Positions 8,062-15,752 of a stretch of DNA of 64,000 bases are shown here, one piece after another. The stretch is taken from assembly GCA_965207755.1 (NCBI GenBank), contig OZ242297.1, positions 3,534,001 through 3,598,000 on the forward strand, in the 5' to 3' direction. A program made the position numbers and the translations under genes. The stretch is from Aldehydirespirator sp028819505. GTDB lineage: Bacteria > Actinomycetota > Acidimicrobiia > Acidimicrobiales > Aldehydirespiratoraceae. Every line of letters begins with the position of its first letter. Positions within the stretch are counted from its first letter, which is position 1. The notes beneath the pieces are model-generated. The model saw only the letters and a program-made list of their open reading frames with translations. It searched no databases and was not told the DNA's origin.

Positions 8062-8206
8062 CAGCCAGCGCTCCCCCCTGCGGATCAGTCAGCCAACGCT
8101 TGGGCTTCGTGCCAAGCGGCTCCCGACTCGCGACCGGCCAGTCGGTGACGTCGATCTCGGCGTAGTGCTCCCCGTCGACAGCATCAGGCGTGTCCGAACT
8201 CGTCAT
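8003..8206 (-). pseudogene. Frameshifted 5-prime part of the HipA-N-like/HIRAN gene
   Basis: ATG at 8206 opens MTSSDTPDAVDGEHYAEIDV, followed by TDWPVASREPLGTKPKRWLT. This resembles the start of HipA-like proteins. After the G6 run (8073-8078) the frame loses similarity and terminates at 8003. The matching continuation lies in the neighbouring frame. This could be a true inactivating insertion, phase variation or a homopolymer sequencing error. Confidence 0.6.
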
Positions 8207-8250
8207 CACGCCACATTCAAGCGCGCGAGGCCGGCCGGCTGACGGCGGGA

Positions 8251-9762
8251 TTACGGGAGTTCTAGGTGGAGGCCTGTCTGCTGGGCGGTGATGGGGTCGT
8301 GGAGCGCGTTGGTGGCCTCGAGTTGGCCTTCGGCGGCGGCTCGGTCGGACCACGGCATGGCCGCTGTCCAGCGCCAGGCGTGGGCCATGACCCGGATGAG
8401 CGCGCCCAAGTCGCCCTCGCCCAGCGACGCTCGGCGAAGGCCGCCGAGGTATTCGTCGCGGTACACGCTGGGGATCACGATCCGCGAAGCGCCCACGGCC
8501 GACAACTCGGCGTTCATCATGACACGGGCCACACGGCCGTTGCCGTCGCGGAAGGGATGCACCTCGCACACGACGAACATCACGTAAAGGGCCCGGGCGA
8601 TCCCGTCGGGTAGGCCCGCCACGAGTGCGAGGCCCTTGCGCAACGTGCCTTCGACGAGGTCGGGGGCCACGAAGTCGTACGCCCCGACCCGGTTCGCGTC
8701 AGTCTTCCAACATCCGGGTTCCTGGTCGGGACGACCGCCCAGGATCGTCTTGTGGCGGTCGATCAGGTGTCCGACCAGCTCGTCCGGGTCGTCGGAGGTG
8801 GCGGCTCGCCCGATGGGGTCGGCGACGCAGCGGAACGTGCCGAGGATGTCGTGGCCGTCGGCGGGTCGGGCCGGGGGCGGTTGCTGGGCGGCGACGATCT
8901 GCCTGGCCTCGTCGATGGTGAACTCAGTGCCCTCGATGTAGTTGGAGAAGTAGCTCTCATAGAACGGCAGCTCGCCCGGAGGCTCCGGGGGCGGGAGCCA
9001 CGCGGGCAGCAGCCTCGGATCGAGTTCGGCCAAGTGCTGGCAGGCACGGTCGAACATCCTCACCCGGCGCTCGTCCCACGCGCGGCCCCGCGAGAGGGCC
9101 GCGAGGAGCGGTCCCGCCTGCGGGCGCGGCGGCGAGCGTCCCGATACCTGGTCGAACAGCCGCTCCACCGCAGGCAGTTCACGTTCAGCGCCGATGGCCT
9201 CAGCCAGTGAGACCGCGTCGACGCGCAGCCTCTCGAGGCGGTGCGGACCCCAGGCGAGCGCCTTGCGGGCCAGCCAGTCCTCCAGTTCGGCCAGAGTGAG
9301 GGTGCGGGCCGCTCGCCCGCCGCGGCTCCGGGACTCGGCGAGATTGTCGAGCAGGGTCCGGGCCGGGCTCGACATTCTCAGCCCGTCGGGCCATGGCAGG
9401 TCGGGCACGGGCGCCTCGACGGGTCCGCCCGACCTGACCCGTATTTCGAGCCCGGGCAGCCGAACCGACTTGCGGAGCAGGTTCGAGACCACGAACAGGC
9501 GGCCCGAGACGATTCGGCCGTCCTCTGCCGCAGACCGGTCCGCAATGACGGCGCCGGGCAGGTGCCTGGCCAGGATCGGCCACCGATTCTCGGCAACGAC
9601 CTCCTCGGGAGCGCTCACGAGGTCGGCCGTGTAGATGCTGGGCGCGAGGCGCCGGATCCTGCCCTCCCGGACCGCTCGGGTGAGCATCGGTCGCGAGGCG
9701 ACATCCTGGAAGAACACGGTTCGCGGCCCAGAAGGCCACGGCGAAGATCGCGGACGAGCCAT
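8251..9762 (-). CDS. Fic-domain AMP-transferase-like protein with AbiEi-like N-terminus
   Basis: 503 residues. The Fic active-site loop HPFRDGNGR is complete, starting at H402. The auto-inhibitory motif S-x-x-x-E-G is present upstream as SNYIEG (273-278), so this is a class II Fic whose helix should block ATP until relieved. Residues 15-110 resemble the winged-helix/antitoxin region of AbiEi proteins (LTRAVREGRIRRLAPSIYT). The gene therefore joins a DNA-binding-like regulator to a nucleotide transferase. It may be autoregulated from the A/T-rich region upstream. Targets are unknown. The neighbours are accessory genes, consistent with a toxin or defence role. Confidence 0.85.
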   Translation of the reverse strand: MARPRSSPWPSGPRTVFFQDVASRPMLTRAVREGRIRRLAPSIYTADLVSAPEEVVAENRWPILARHLPGAVIADRSAAEDGRIVSGRLFVVSNLLRKSVRLPGLEIRVRSGGPVEAPVPDLPWPDGLRMSSPARTLLDNLAESRSRGGRAARTLTLAELEDWLARKALAWGPHRLERLRVDAVSLAEAIGAERELPAVERLFDQVSGRSPPRPQAGPLLAALSRGRAWDERRVRMFDRACQHLAELDPRLLPAWLPPPEPPGELPFYESYFSNYIEGTEFTIDEARQIVAAQQPPPARPADGHDILGTFRCVADPIGRAATSDDPDELVGHLIDRHKTILGGRPDQEPGCWKTDANRVGAYDFVAPDLVEGTLRKGLALVAGLPDGIARALYVMFVVCEVHPFRDGNGRVARVMMNAELSAVGASRIVIPSVYRDEYLGGLRRASLGEGDLGALIRVMAHAWRWTAAMPWSDRAAAEGQLEATNALHDPITAQQTGLHLELP

Positions 9763-9895
9763 ACTTTTACATTATCGGCCCACAATCACAATTATTTTAT
9801 ATTCTGAAGGTTTACAGGAACGCAACGATGCTGCCAAGAGCACCGGTTGCGTCAATTAATTTACAATTGTGGCAGTTTACAGCCGGAAAGCACAC
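9763..9895. other. A/T-rich intergenic segment upstream of the Fic gene
   Basis: An island of A/T-rich sequence in an otherwise G/C-rich window, with runs such as AATTATTTTATATT near 9790 and AATTAATTTACAATTG near 9855. CCACAAT at about 9780 and ATTGTGG at about 9866 form an inverted pair. It must hold the Fic promoter (minus strand) and lies just past the stop of the flavin reductase gene. No gene is seen in it. Confidence 0.5.
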
Positions 9896-10399
9896 TCAGT
9901 GGCCGCCGCGCTTGACGCCTCCGTACTTCATGCGGGTGTCGCTCATGGAGGCTGAGCGGGCCTCGTCGACGTGGATGTCGCCGTCCACCAGCTCGCCCAC
10001 GAACAGTGTGTGGGTGCCGAGGTCGATGGCGTGGCGCACCTCGCAGTCCATCCAGGCGATGGCCTCGGTGAACACCGGCGCTCCGGTGGTCGCCTCCCGA
10101 ACGGACCGGCCGTTGAGGGTCCCGTCGGCGTAGGTGGCCGGCTTCGAGAACTTGACGAACACCCGGGTGTCGGTGGCGTCCCATAGGTTGACGGTGAACG
10201 AGCCGCCCTCGGAGATGAGCCGGTGCGTCACTGCCGTATTGTCCACCCCGACACCTATGAGGACCGGCTCCATCGACAGCTGCGTGATCCAGCTCGCGGT
10301 CATGCCGTTGCGCTCGTCGCCCGAGCACGACCCGATCAGGGCCAGCGCGTTGGGGATCTTCCAGGTGAGCCGGTTCACGAGTTGGTCGTCCAGAGCCAT
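9896..10399 (-). CDS. Flavin reductase-like (FMN-binding split-barrel) protein
   Basis: 167 residues, the usual size of HpaC/RutF-type short-chain flavin reductases. The N-terminal split barrel shows NGMTASWITQLSMEPVLIGV (about 31-50) and the C-terminal region FVGELVDG. These proteins reduce FMN or FAD with NAD(P)H and hand it to a monooxygenase. The HpaB-like enzyme at 2335-3816 is the only obvious two-component client in the window. The gene stands alone, divergent from the EamA transporter with a 24-base gap. Confidence 0.82.
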   Translation of the reverse strand: MALDDQLVNRLTWKIPNALALIGSCSGDERNGMTASWITQLSMEPVLIGVGVDNTAVTHRLISEGGSFTVNLWDATDTRVFVKFSKPATYADGTLNGRSVREATTGAPVFTEAIAWMDCEVRHAIDLGTHTLFVGELVDGDIHVDEARSASMSDTRMKYGGVKRGGH

Positions 10400-10423
10400 G
10401 GCGCCACCCTATCGGGGGGTCTG

Positions 10424-11263
10424 ATGCGGCCCCGAGAGTCCGCCCCCGAGGCGCTGTTCATGGTCGGAGCGGTGTCGCAGTACCTGGGCGCGGCGGTGGC
10501 CGTGGTGCTGTTCGACGAGTTGGCCCCGGGCGGCGTGGCGCTGCTGAGGGTGGTGGCCGCGGCAGCGGTCATCGTGGCCCTGCGGCGCTCATGGCGGCGG
10601 CGGTGGCAGGCCCGCGAGCTGGGTCGGGCCGCAGCCTTCGGCGTGTCTCTGGCCGCCATGAACCTGTGCTTCTACCTGGCCATGGACCGGCTGCCGCTGG
10701 GCAACGCGGTGGCCATCGAGTTCACCGGTCCGGTGGTGGTGGCCGCCCTCGGAGCCCGCACCCTGCGCTCGGCCGGGGCGGTGGTGCTGGCGATCGCAGG
10801 GGTGCTCGTCCTAGCCGGCGTGGAATCGGAGGGCACAGCCGCGGGTGTGGGGTTCGCGCTGCTGGCCGGCGGGTTCTGGGCCGGCTACATCCTGCTCGGC
10901 CACCGGGTGGCCCGCAGCCCGGCCTCAGTGGACGGGCTGGGGCTGGGGATGCTGGCCGGCGCGGTGGCCATCAGCCCGTTCGGCGCCACGGCGGTGGCCG
11001 GAGCGCTCGACGCCCCGGTGGTGCTCGCCCTCGGGTTGACCACCGGCGTGCTGTCCAACGTGATCCCCTACCGCATCGACCAGGCGGTGATGCGCCGGGT
11101 CGACCCGCACCGCTTCGCCCTGCTCCAGGCGCTACTGCCGGCCACGGCCACCGTGGTCGGCCTGGCCGCCCTGGCCCAGGTGCCCAGCGTCCAGGAGGCG
11201 CTCGGCATCGGCCTGGTGATAGCAGCCATCCTGGCCGGCCGCCCCGGCACCGATCCGGACTAG
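10424..11263 (+). CDS. EamA/RhtA-family drug/metabolite exporter
   Basis: 279 residues with about ten hydrophobic helices arranged as two EamA repeats. The region AVAIEFTGPVVVAALG at about 102-117 is a family hallmark of RhtA/YddG-like permeases. These export amino acids and related metabolites from the cytoplasm. The start ATG follows a G-rich tract. It is divergent from the flavin reductase gene. The substrate cannot be read from sequence. Confidence 0.85.
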   Translation: MRPRESAPEALFMVGAVSQYLGAAVAVVLFDELAPGGVALLRVVAAAAVIVALRRSWRRRWQARELGRAAAFGVSLAAMNLCFYLAMDRLPLGNAVAIEFTGPVVVAALGARTLRSAGAVVLAIAGVLVLAGVESEGTAAGVGFALLAGGFWAGYILLGHRVARSPASVDGLGLGMLAGAVAISPFGATAVAGALDAPVVLALGLTTGVLSNVIPYRIDQAVMRRVDPHRFALLQALLPATATVVGLAALAQVPSVQEALGIGLVIAAILAGRPGTDPD

Positions 11264-11503
11264 CGTCCCAACTCGGGGCCGTTGCGGTGTCTACGGTGCC
11301 GCCCACGATCCTCACCCACGGAGACTGTCCCCACCGGGACAGGCGCGACTGCCTCCGTCATAGACTGTGATAGCCTCCGCGCAACAGCCCACAGGAAAGC
11401 AACCCCCTGGATGCTGGCAGAGCCGCCGGTCGCGAACCCGCAAGCCCGCCCGAATCGCCTCGCGTACGAGTCGGTTCACCGTTCCCGTCTAGAGCGTTCC
11501 GAC
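11264..11503 (+). other. Intergenic region without a clear gene
   Basis: 240 bases between the EamA transporter and the small ORF before the retropepsin. An in-frame ATG at 11411 could lengthen the next ORF by 31 codons. I see no convincing promoter, RNA or repeat here. Confidence 0.4.
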
Positions 11504-11671
11504 ATGGGACGCGTGGCACTGATGCATGACGAGGATGTGGTGGACGTGTTCGACGATTGGACCGCGGCCAGCGACGCCGGACGGGAGCGGTACGGCTCGA
11601 ACAACTATTCCATCGTGGAGATCGGAGCGAAGCCGGTGAGCCTCGGCTGGTTCTCGGCCGCTCTCGGTTGA
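11504..11671 (+). CDS. Small acidic protein of unknown function
   Basis: 55 residues starting MGRVALMHDEDVVDVFDDW and rich in acidic residues. Codon use is G/C-ending like the surrounding genes, which argues for real coding. It ends 18 bases before the retropepsin-like gene and is probably cotranscribed with it. The start is uncertain: ATG at 11522 or 11411 are alternatives. No family is recognised. Confidence 0.5.
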   Translation: MGRVALMHDEDVVDVFDDWTAASDAGRERYGSNNYSIVEIGAKPVSLGWFSAALG

Positions 11672-11689
11672 CGACTCCGGCCGGGTTCC

Positions 11690-12079
11690 GTGCGCGTAGA
11701 GTTCGGAGACCGGATCGTCCTGCGCGTCGCCGTCTCGGCCGTAGGGCGGGACGAGCATCGGCAGCATGTGTGCGAGGCGCTGCTCGACACCGGAGCGCAG
11801 ATGACGGCGATCTCCGAACGCGTGGCTGAAGCGGTCCGCCCCGACCAGGTAGACGTGCTGCACAGTGTGGCTACCGCGTCCGGGACCGGCGAGGCTGCAG
11901 TGGTCGAGGTCGCGGTCCGGCTCGTGGGCGGACTCTCCGATGCACCGCCTGACGTCCACAAGGTCCGCGCCTTGTTGCTTCCCCTGCCGGCGGCCGACGT
12001 GCTGATCGGCATGGACATCATCGCCAGATGGCGTGTCACCCTGCACAACGGGGTGTGCGAAATAGCGGGCGCGGGCTAG
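11690..12079 (+). CDS. Retropepsin-like aspartyl protease
   Basis: 129 residues, GTG start. The catalytic motif LLDTGAQMTAIS (about 31-42) is the D-T-G-A of a single-domain, dimer-forming retroviral-type aspartyl protease. The second hallmark hydrophobic-G motif is LIGMDII near residue 108. Bacterial members are poorly characterised. It follows a small acidic ORF and overlaps the convergent asd gene by four bases. There is no signal peptide, so a cytoplasmic role is likely. Confidence 0.8.
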   Translation: MRVEFGDRIVLRVAVSAVGRDEHRQHVCEALLDTGAQMTAISERVAEAVRPDQVDVLHSVATASGTGEAAVVEVAVRLVGGLSDAPPDVHKVRALLLPLPAADVLIGMDIIARWRVTLHNGVCEIAGAG

Positions 12080-13116
12080 GCCGCGGCGGCAAGGAGGCCG
12101 CGGGCGGCCATGGTCTCCGCGATCTGGATGGCGTTGAGGGCGGCGCCCTTGCGGAGGTTGTCGCCCGACACGAACAGCGACAGCCCGTTGGGGCGGGTCG
12201 GGTCGCGGCGGACGCGGCCCACATAGGAGGGGTCGGCGCCGGCCGCCTTCAGCGGGGTCGGGACGTCGGTCAGCACTACGCCGGGCGCGCCGGACAGCAC
12301 CTCGACAGCCCGCTCCGGCGTGATCGGGCGCTCGAACGAGGCGCTGATCGACAGGGAGTGGCCGCAGTACACCGGCACCCGCACGCAGGTGGCGGCCACG
12401 GCCAGGTCGAGAAGCTCGAGGATCTTGCGGCTCTCGTGGGTGAGCTTCTGCTCCTCGTCGGTCTCGCCCGAGCCGTCGTCGACAATCGAGCCGGCCAGCG
12501 GGATCACGTTGAACGCGATCGGCTCAGGGAACTTCTCGCCCGCCTGCAGGCCGACCGCGCCGCCGTCGAAGGCCAGCGACGGCGCGTCCTCGCCCGCCTT
12601 CTGCACCTGCTCGTGCAGCTCGTCCACCCCGGCCAGGCCCGCGCCGGAGACCGCCTGGTAGGTGGAGACCACCATGGCCACCAGGCCCGCCTCGGCGTCG
12701 AGGCGCTTGAGCGGGGGCATGGCCACCATCGTCGTGCAGTTGGGGTTGGCCACGACGCCCCTGGGAATCGAGTCCAGCGCATGGGCGTTGACCTCGGGCA
12801 CCACCAGCGGCACGTCGGGGTCGCGCCGCCAGGCCGAAGAGTTGTCGATCACCACCGCCCCGGCGGCCGCTGCCCGCTCAGCCAGGGCCCGGCTGGTGGC
12901 GGCCCCGGCGGAGAACAGGCACACATCGAGGCCGCTGTAGTCGGCGGTGGCCGCGTCCTCAACGACGACGGCCCGGTCCCGCCAGTGCAGCGTCCGCCCG
13001 GCCGAGCGCGACGAGGCGAAGAAGCGCAGGCCGTCCACCGGGAAGTCGCGCTCGTCCAGCAGGGCGCGCATCACCCCGCCCACCTGACCGGTCGCGCCGA
13101 CGACTCCCACATCCAT
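12076..13116 (-). CDS. asd: Aspartate-semialdehyde dehydrogenase
   Basis: 346 residues. Residues 1-15 carry the NADP-binding GATGQVGG loop, and the catalytic cysteine sits in NPNCTTM near residue 127. It reduces beta-aspartyl phosphate to aspartate semialdehyde, the branch point to lysine (and diaminopimelate), threonine and methionine. Its pathway partner lysC lies 730 bases away on the opposite strand, separated by a hairpin pair and a small regulator gene, rather than in the usual lysC-asd operon. Full length and intact. Confidence 0.95.
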   Translation of the reverse strand: MDVGVVGATGQVGGVMRALLDERDFPVDGLRFFASSRSAGRTLHWRDRAVVVEDAATADYSGLDVCLFSAGAATSRALAERAAAAGAVVIDNSSAWRRDPDVPLVVPEVNAHALDSIPRGVVANPNCTTMVAMPPLKRLDAEAGLVAMVVSTYQAVSGAGLAGVDELHEQVQKAGEDAPSLAFDGGAVGLQAGEKFPEPIAFNVIPLAGSIVDDGSGETDEEQKLTHESRKILELLDLAVAATCVRVPVYCGHSLSISASFERPITPERAVEVLSGAPGVVLTDVPTPLKAAGADPSYVGRVRRDPTRPNGLSLFVSGDNLRKGAALNAIQIAETMAARGLLAAAA

Positions 13117-13164
13117 TCGGGCAGGCTACCGGCGCCGGTCAGTCGCCTATCCGGCACCCGCCCC

Positions 13165-13284
13165 GAACTGGCAGCACAATGCACGCATACCGTGCACAAC
13201 GCTGCCAATTCCCCACACCAACCCAATCCCACCCCGAACTGGCAGCACAATGCACGCATACCGTGCACAACGCTGCCAATTCCC
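13165..13284. repeat. Two near-identical 49-bp hairpin elements
   Basis: Copies at 13165-13213 and 13236-13284 are almost identical over 49 bases, 71 bases apart. Each folds into a long hairpin: outer arms AACTGGCAGC and GCTGCCAATT, a 5/5 internal loop, inner arms GCACG and CGTGC, and a 5-base apical loop. A related element with another loop lies at 15101-15146. There is no T-run, so a simple terminator is unlikely. They fill the space upstream of asd. Confidence 0.85.
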
Positions 13285-13338
13285 AAACACGCCACAGTGC
13301 TCGGACGGCGGGCTCGGCAGGCTGACCGGTCCGAAAGC

Positions 13339-13740
13339 TCAGGCTGCAGGGCGGCTGCCGGGACGGCCGACGGGCTTGCGCATCAGAAGCCGGCCCCGGT
13401 CGGTCTCCACCGTGACGCTGACGTTGGAGGTGCCGACCGCCTTCTTGAACCGGGCCGCGTCCGTCGCCGCCACGCTGGCCTCGTCGGTGCGCCGCGCCTC
13501 CACCTCCAGGCATCCGCCGTTCGCCCGGAACACACACTCGATGGCCGCGCCGGCGGCGGCCGGCCGCGCAAGCAGAAACTCGGTGGCCTCGTCCATGGCT
13601 GCCCGGAGTTCGTCGATCTCGGTGAACGACATTCCCTGTCGGAGGGCCACCGCGGCGGCGCCGACCCGCACGACTCGGGCGTAGTCGGCCGACGCCGGGA
13701 CCCTCAGGACGATCTCGTCGATGGCGAGCGATTCGCTCAC
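13339..13740 (-). CDS. RsbW/SpoIIAB-like anti-sigma regulatory factor (HATPase fold)
   Basis: 133 residues, GTG start. The opening VLRVPASADYARVVRVGAAA and the helix FTEIDELRAAMDEATEFLL match the beginning of RsbW-type GHKL kinases, where the N-box glutamate and its neighbours bind ATP. The later G-boxes are poorly preserved, so kinase activity is uncertain. Such proteins bind and inhibit sigma factors of the SigB/SigF type. No anti-anti-sigma or sigma gene is adjacent. It lies between asd and lysC. Confidence 0.65.
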   Translation of the reverse strand: MSESLAIDEIVLRVPASADYARVVRVGAAAVALRQGMSFTEIDELRAAMDEATEFLLARPAAAGAAIECVFRANGGCLEVEARRTDEASVAATDAARFKKAVGTSNVSVTVETDRGRLLMRKPVGRPGSRPAA

Positions 13741-13846
13741 ATCCCAAGATTGCCACGAGTTGCACGGATTCCTGCGGCATCTGCGCCATGATTCTCGGAA
13801 TCACGTCGGCCGGGCTGTTCGGGGGGCGCCGGTAGCCTGATCATCC

Positions 13847-15085
13847 GTGGCTCTTGTCGTGGAGAAGTTCGGTGGCACCTCGGTGGCCGGCCCCGACCGC
13901 ATCCGCATCGTGGCCGACCATGTGGCGCGCCGCCGCAGCCGCGGCGACGAGGTCGTGCTGGTCGTCTCAGCCATGGGCAGCGAGACCGACCAGCTGCTGC
14001 GCATGGCCTCCGACGTGGCCGCCGACCCGCCCGGCCGCGAGGTCGACATGCTCATCACCGGCGGCGAGCGCAAGGCCTGCGCCCTCATGGCCATGGCGCT
14101 CAGCGACCTGGGAGTGCCGGCCGCGTCGTTCACCGGCAGCCAGGCCGGGTTCCGCACCGACTCCTGCCACACCGGCGCCAAGATCGTCGAGATCACGCCG
14201 GGCCGGATCACCGAGGCCCTGGCCCGCGGCATGGTGCCGGTGGTTGGCGGCTCCCAGGGGGCTTCCGGCGACGGAGACATCACGTTCTTCGGCCGCGGCG
14301 GCTCCGACACGACCGCGGTGGCGCTGGCCCACGCTCTGGGCGCGGACCACTGCGAGATCTACACCGACGTGCCCGGTGTGTTCAGCGCAGACCCCCGGCT
14401 CGTGCCCGAAGCACGGCGCATGGACCTGGTCTCGTTCGACGAGTTGCTGGAGATGACCGCCAGCGGCTGCCCCAAGCCGGCCATGAGGGCGGTGGAGCTG
14501 GCCAGGACATACGGCGTCGAGCTGCATGTGCGGTCCGCCTTCAGTTGGATGCCGGGCACGACAGTCACCGGGGAGGAAGCCATGGAACACGCCATCATCT
14601 CTGCCGTCACCCACGACGCCAGCGAGGCGAAGATGACCGTCTCGGGAGTCGCCGACAAGCCGGGCGTGGCCGGCCGGCTCTTCCGGGCGCTGGCCGACAC
14701 CGACGTGAACGTGGACATGATCGTGCAGAACGTGTCGAGCCGGGGCGTCACCGACATCAGCTTCACCGTTCCCCGCTTGCAGCTCGAGGCGGCCCTGACC
14801 GTCGCTCAGGGACTGGTCGGCGAGCTGGACGCCGACGACGTCTCCGCCGACGGCGGCATCGCCCGGGTGAGCCTCATCGGCGCCGGCATGCAGACCAACC
14901 CGGGTGTGGCCGCCCGGATGTTCGAGACGCTGGCCGCCGCCGGCATCAACATCGAGATGATCTCCACGTCCGCCATCCGCATCTCCTGCGTGATCCGGGC
15001 CGGCGACATGGAGCCGGCCGTCGGCGCGCTGCACGAATCGTTCGAGCTCGACAAGGACCCCGCCGACCGCGCCAGCGTCTACTGA
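13847..15085 (+). CDS. lysC: Aspartate kinase, alpha subunit
   Basis: 412 residues, GTG start. The kinase domain opens with VEKFGGTSVAGPDRI (substrate and ATP site) and includes FFGRGGSDTTAVALA near 151. Two ACT domains follow from about residue 255 (KMTVSGVADKPGVAGRLF) and about 340 (VSLIGAGMQTNPGVAARMF) and give allosteric control. It phosphorylates aspartate, the first step towards lysine, threonine and methionine. An in-frame ATG preceded by a strong ribosome site at codon 246 would give a separate beta subunit of 167 residues, as in Corynebacterium. A hairpin repeat lies 16 bases past the stop. Confidence 0.96.
   Translation: MALVVEKFGGTSVAGPDRIRIVADHVARRRSRGDEVVLVVSAMGSETDQLLRMASDVAADPPGREVDMLITGGERKACALMAMALSDLGVPAASFTGSQAGFRTDSCHTGAKIVEITPGRITEALARGMVPVVGGSQGASGDGDITFFGRGGSDTTAVALAHALGADHCEIYTDVPGVFSADPRLVPEARRMDLVSFDELLEMTASGCPKPAMRAVELARTYGVELHVRSAFSWMPGTTVTGEEAMEHAIISAVTHDASEAKMTVSGVADKPGVAGRLFRALADTDVNVDMIVQNVSSRGVTDISFTVPRLQLEAALTVAQGLVGELDADDVSADGGIARVSLIGAGMQTNPGVAARMFETLAAAGINIEMISTSAIRISCVIRAGDMEPAVGALHESFELDKDPADRASVY
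14572..14584 (+). promoter_or_regulatory. Internal ribosome binding site and start for the LysC beta subunit
   Basis: GGAGGA followed four bases later by an in-frame ATG (14582-14584) inside lysC. Translation from here gives MEHAIISAVTHDASEAKM and the two ACT domains only. This matches the known overlapping beta-subunit start of actinobacterial aspartokinases. Confidence 0.7.
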
Positions 15086-15100
15086 CCGCTCGCCATATCG

Positions 15101-15146
15101 AATTGGCAGCGGCGGAGGCCGTTTTGGGCACTCTGCGCTGCCAATT
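15101..15146. repeat. Hairpin repeat related to the 13165-13284 pair
   Basis: Perfect 10-base inverted arms AATTGGCAGC (15101-15110) and GCTGCCAATT (15137-15146) with a 26-base loop unlike that of the other copies. It lies 16 bases past the lysC stop and could act as a transcript end structure, but no T-run follows. Confidence 0.75.
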
Positions 15147-15189
15147 CCCGACCACCGGGTAGGACGCTCGCCTGTGGGACGGACGAGGA

Positions 15190-15627
15190 CTAGCGGCCGG
15201 TCGAGCCGAAGCCCTGGTCGCCGCGGGTCGACGGCTCGAGGCTCTCCACTTCCACCAGGCGCGCCTGCTCCACCGCCATCACCACCAGCTGGGCGATCCG
15301 CTCGCCCCGCTCCACAGTGAAGGGCTCGGACGGGTCGGTGTTCACCAGGATCACCTTCAGCTCGCCCCGGTAGCCGGAATCGATCAGGCCGGGAGTGTTG
15401 AGGCAGGTCACGCCGTGGGCGAGAGCGAGCCCGCTGCGGGGGAGAACGAAGCCGGCGCAGCCCTCCGGCAACGACACGGCCACGCCGGTCGGCACCAGCG
15501 CCCGCCCACCGCCGGGCGCCAGGACCGCGGCGCTCCGGGCCATCAGGTCGATGCCGGCATCGCCGGGGCGGGCATAGCCCGGAAGGGGCAGGCCCGGGTC
15601 GAGCCGCAGTACGGGAACATCGAGCAC
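15190..15627 (-). CDS. dut: dUTP diphosphatase (dUTPase)
   Basis: 145 residues from the GTG at 15627; the longer open frame upstream is not conserved-looking. All trimeric dUTPase motifs are visible in order: GDAGIDL (1), PRSGLALAHG (2), GLIDSGYRGEL (3), ERGERIAQLV (4) and GDQGFGSTGR (5, at the C-terminus). It hydrolyses dUTP to dUMP, keeping uracil out of DNA and feeding thymidylate synthesis. Single gene, convergent with lysC. Confidence 0.95.
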   Translation of the reverse strand: MLDVPVLRLDPGLPLPGYARPGDAGIDLMARSAAVLAPGGGRALVPTGVAVSLPEGCAGFVLPRSGLALAHGVTCLNTPGLIDSGYRGELKVILVNTDPSEPFTVERGERIAQLVVMAVEQARLVEVESLEPSTRGDQGFGSTGR

Positions 15628-15752
15628 CGGCCCACCGTACCGGGACCTTCTCCGGCATCGAGGCCGCCGCCGCAGGTCCCACCACGGGAACCGCCGGGCA
15701 CCGGTCCAAAGCACCGGAAGCGGCCCGTGTGCCGCCTAGTTATCCTGCCTCG

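Noticed and set aside
13967..15709. 580-codon minus-strand open frame over lysC and dut
   Set aside because: It overlaps two well-supported genes and has a composition typical of antisense G/C-rich frames.
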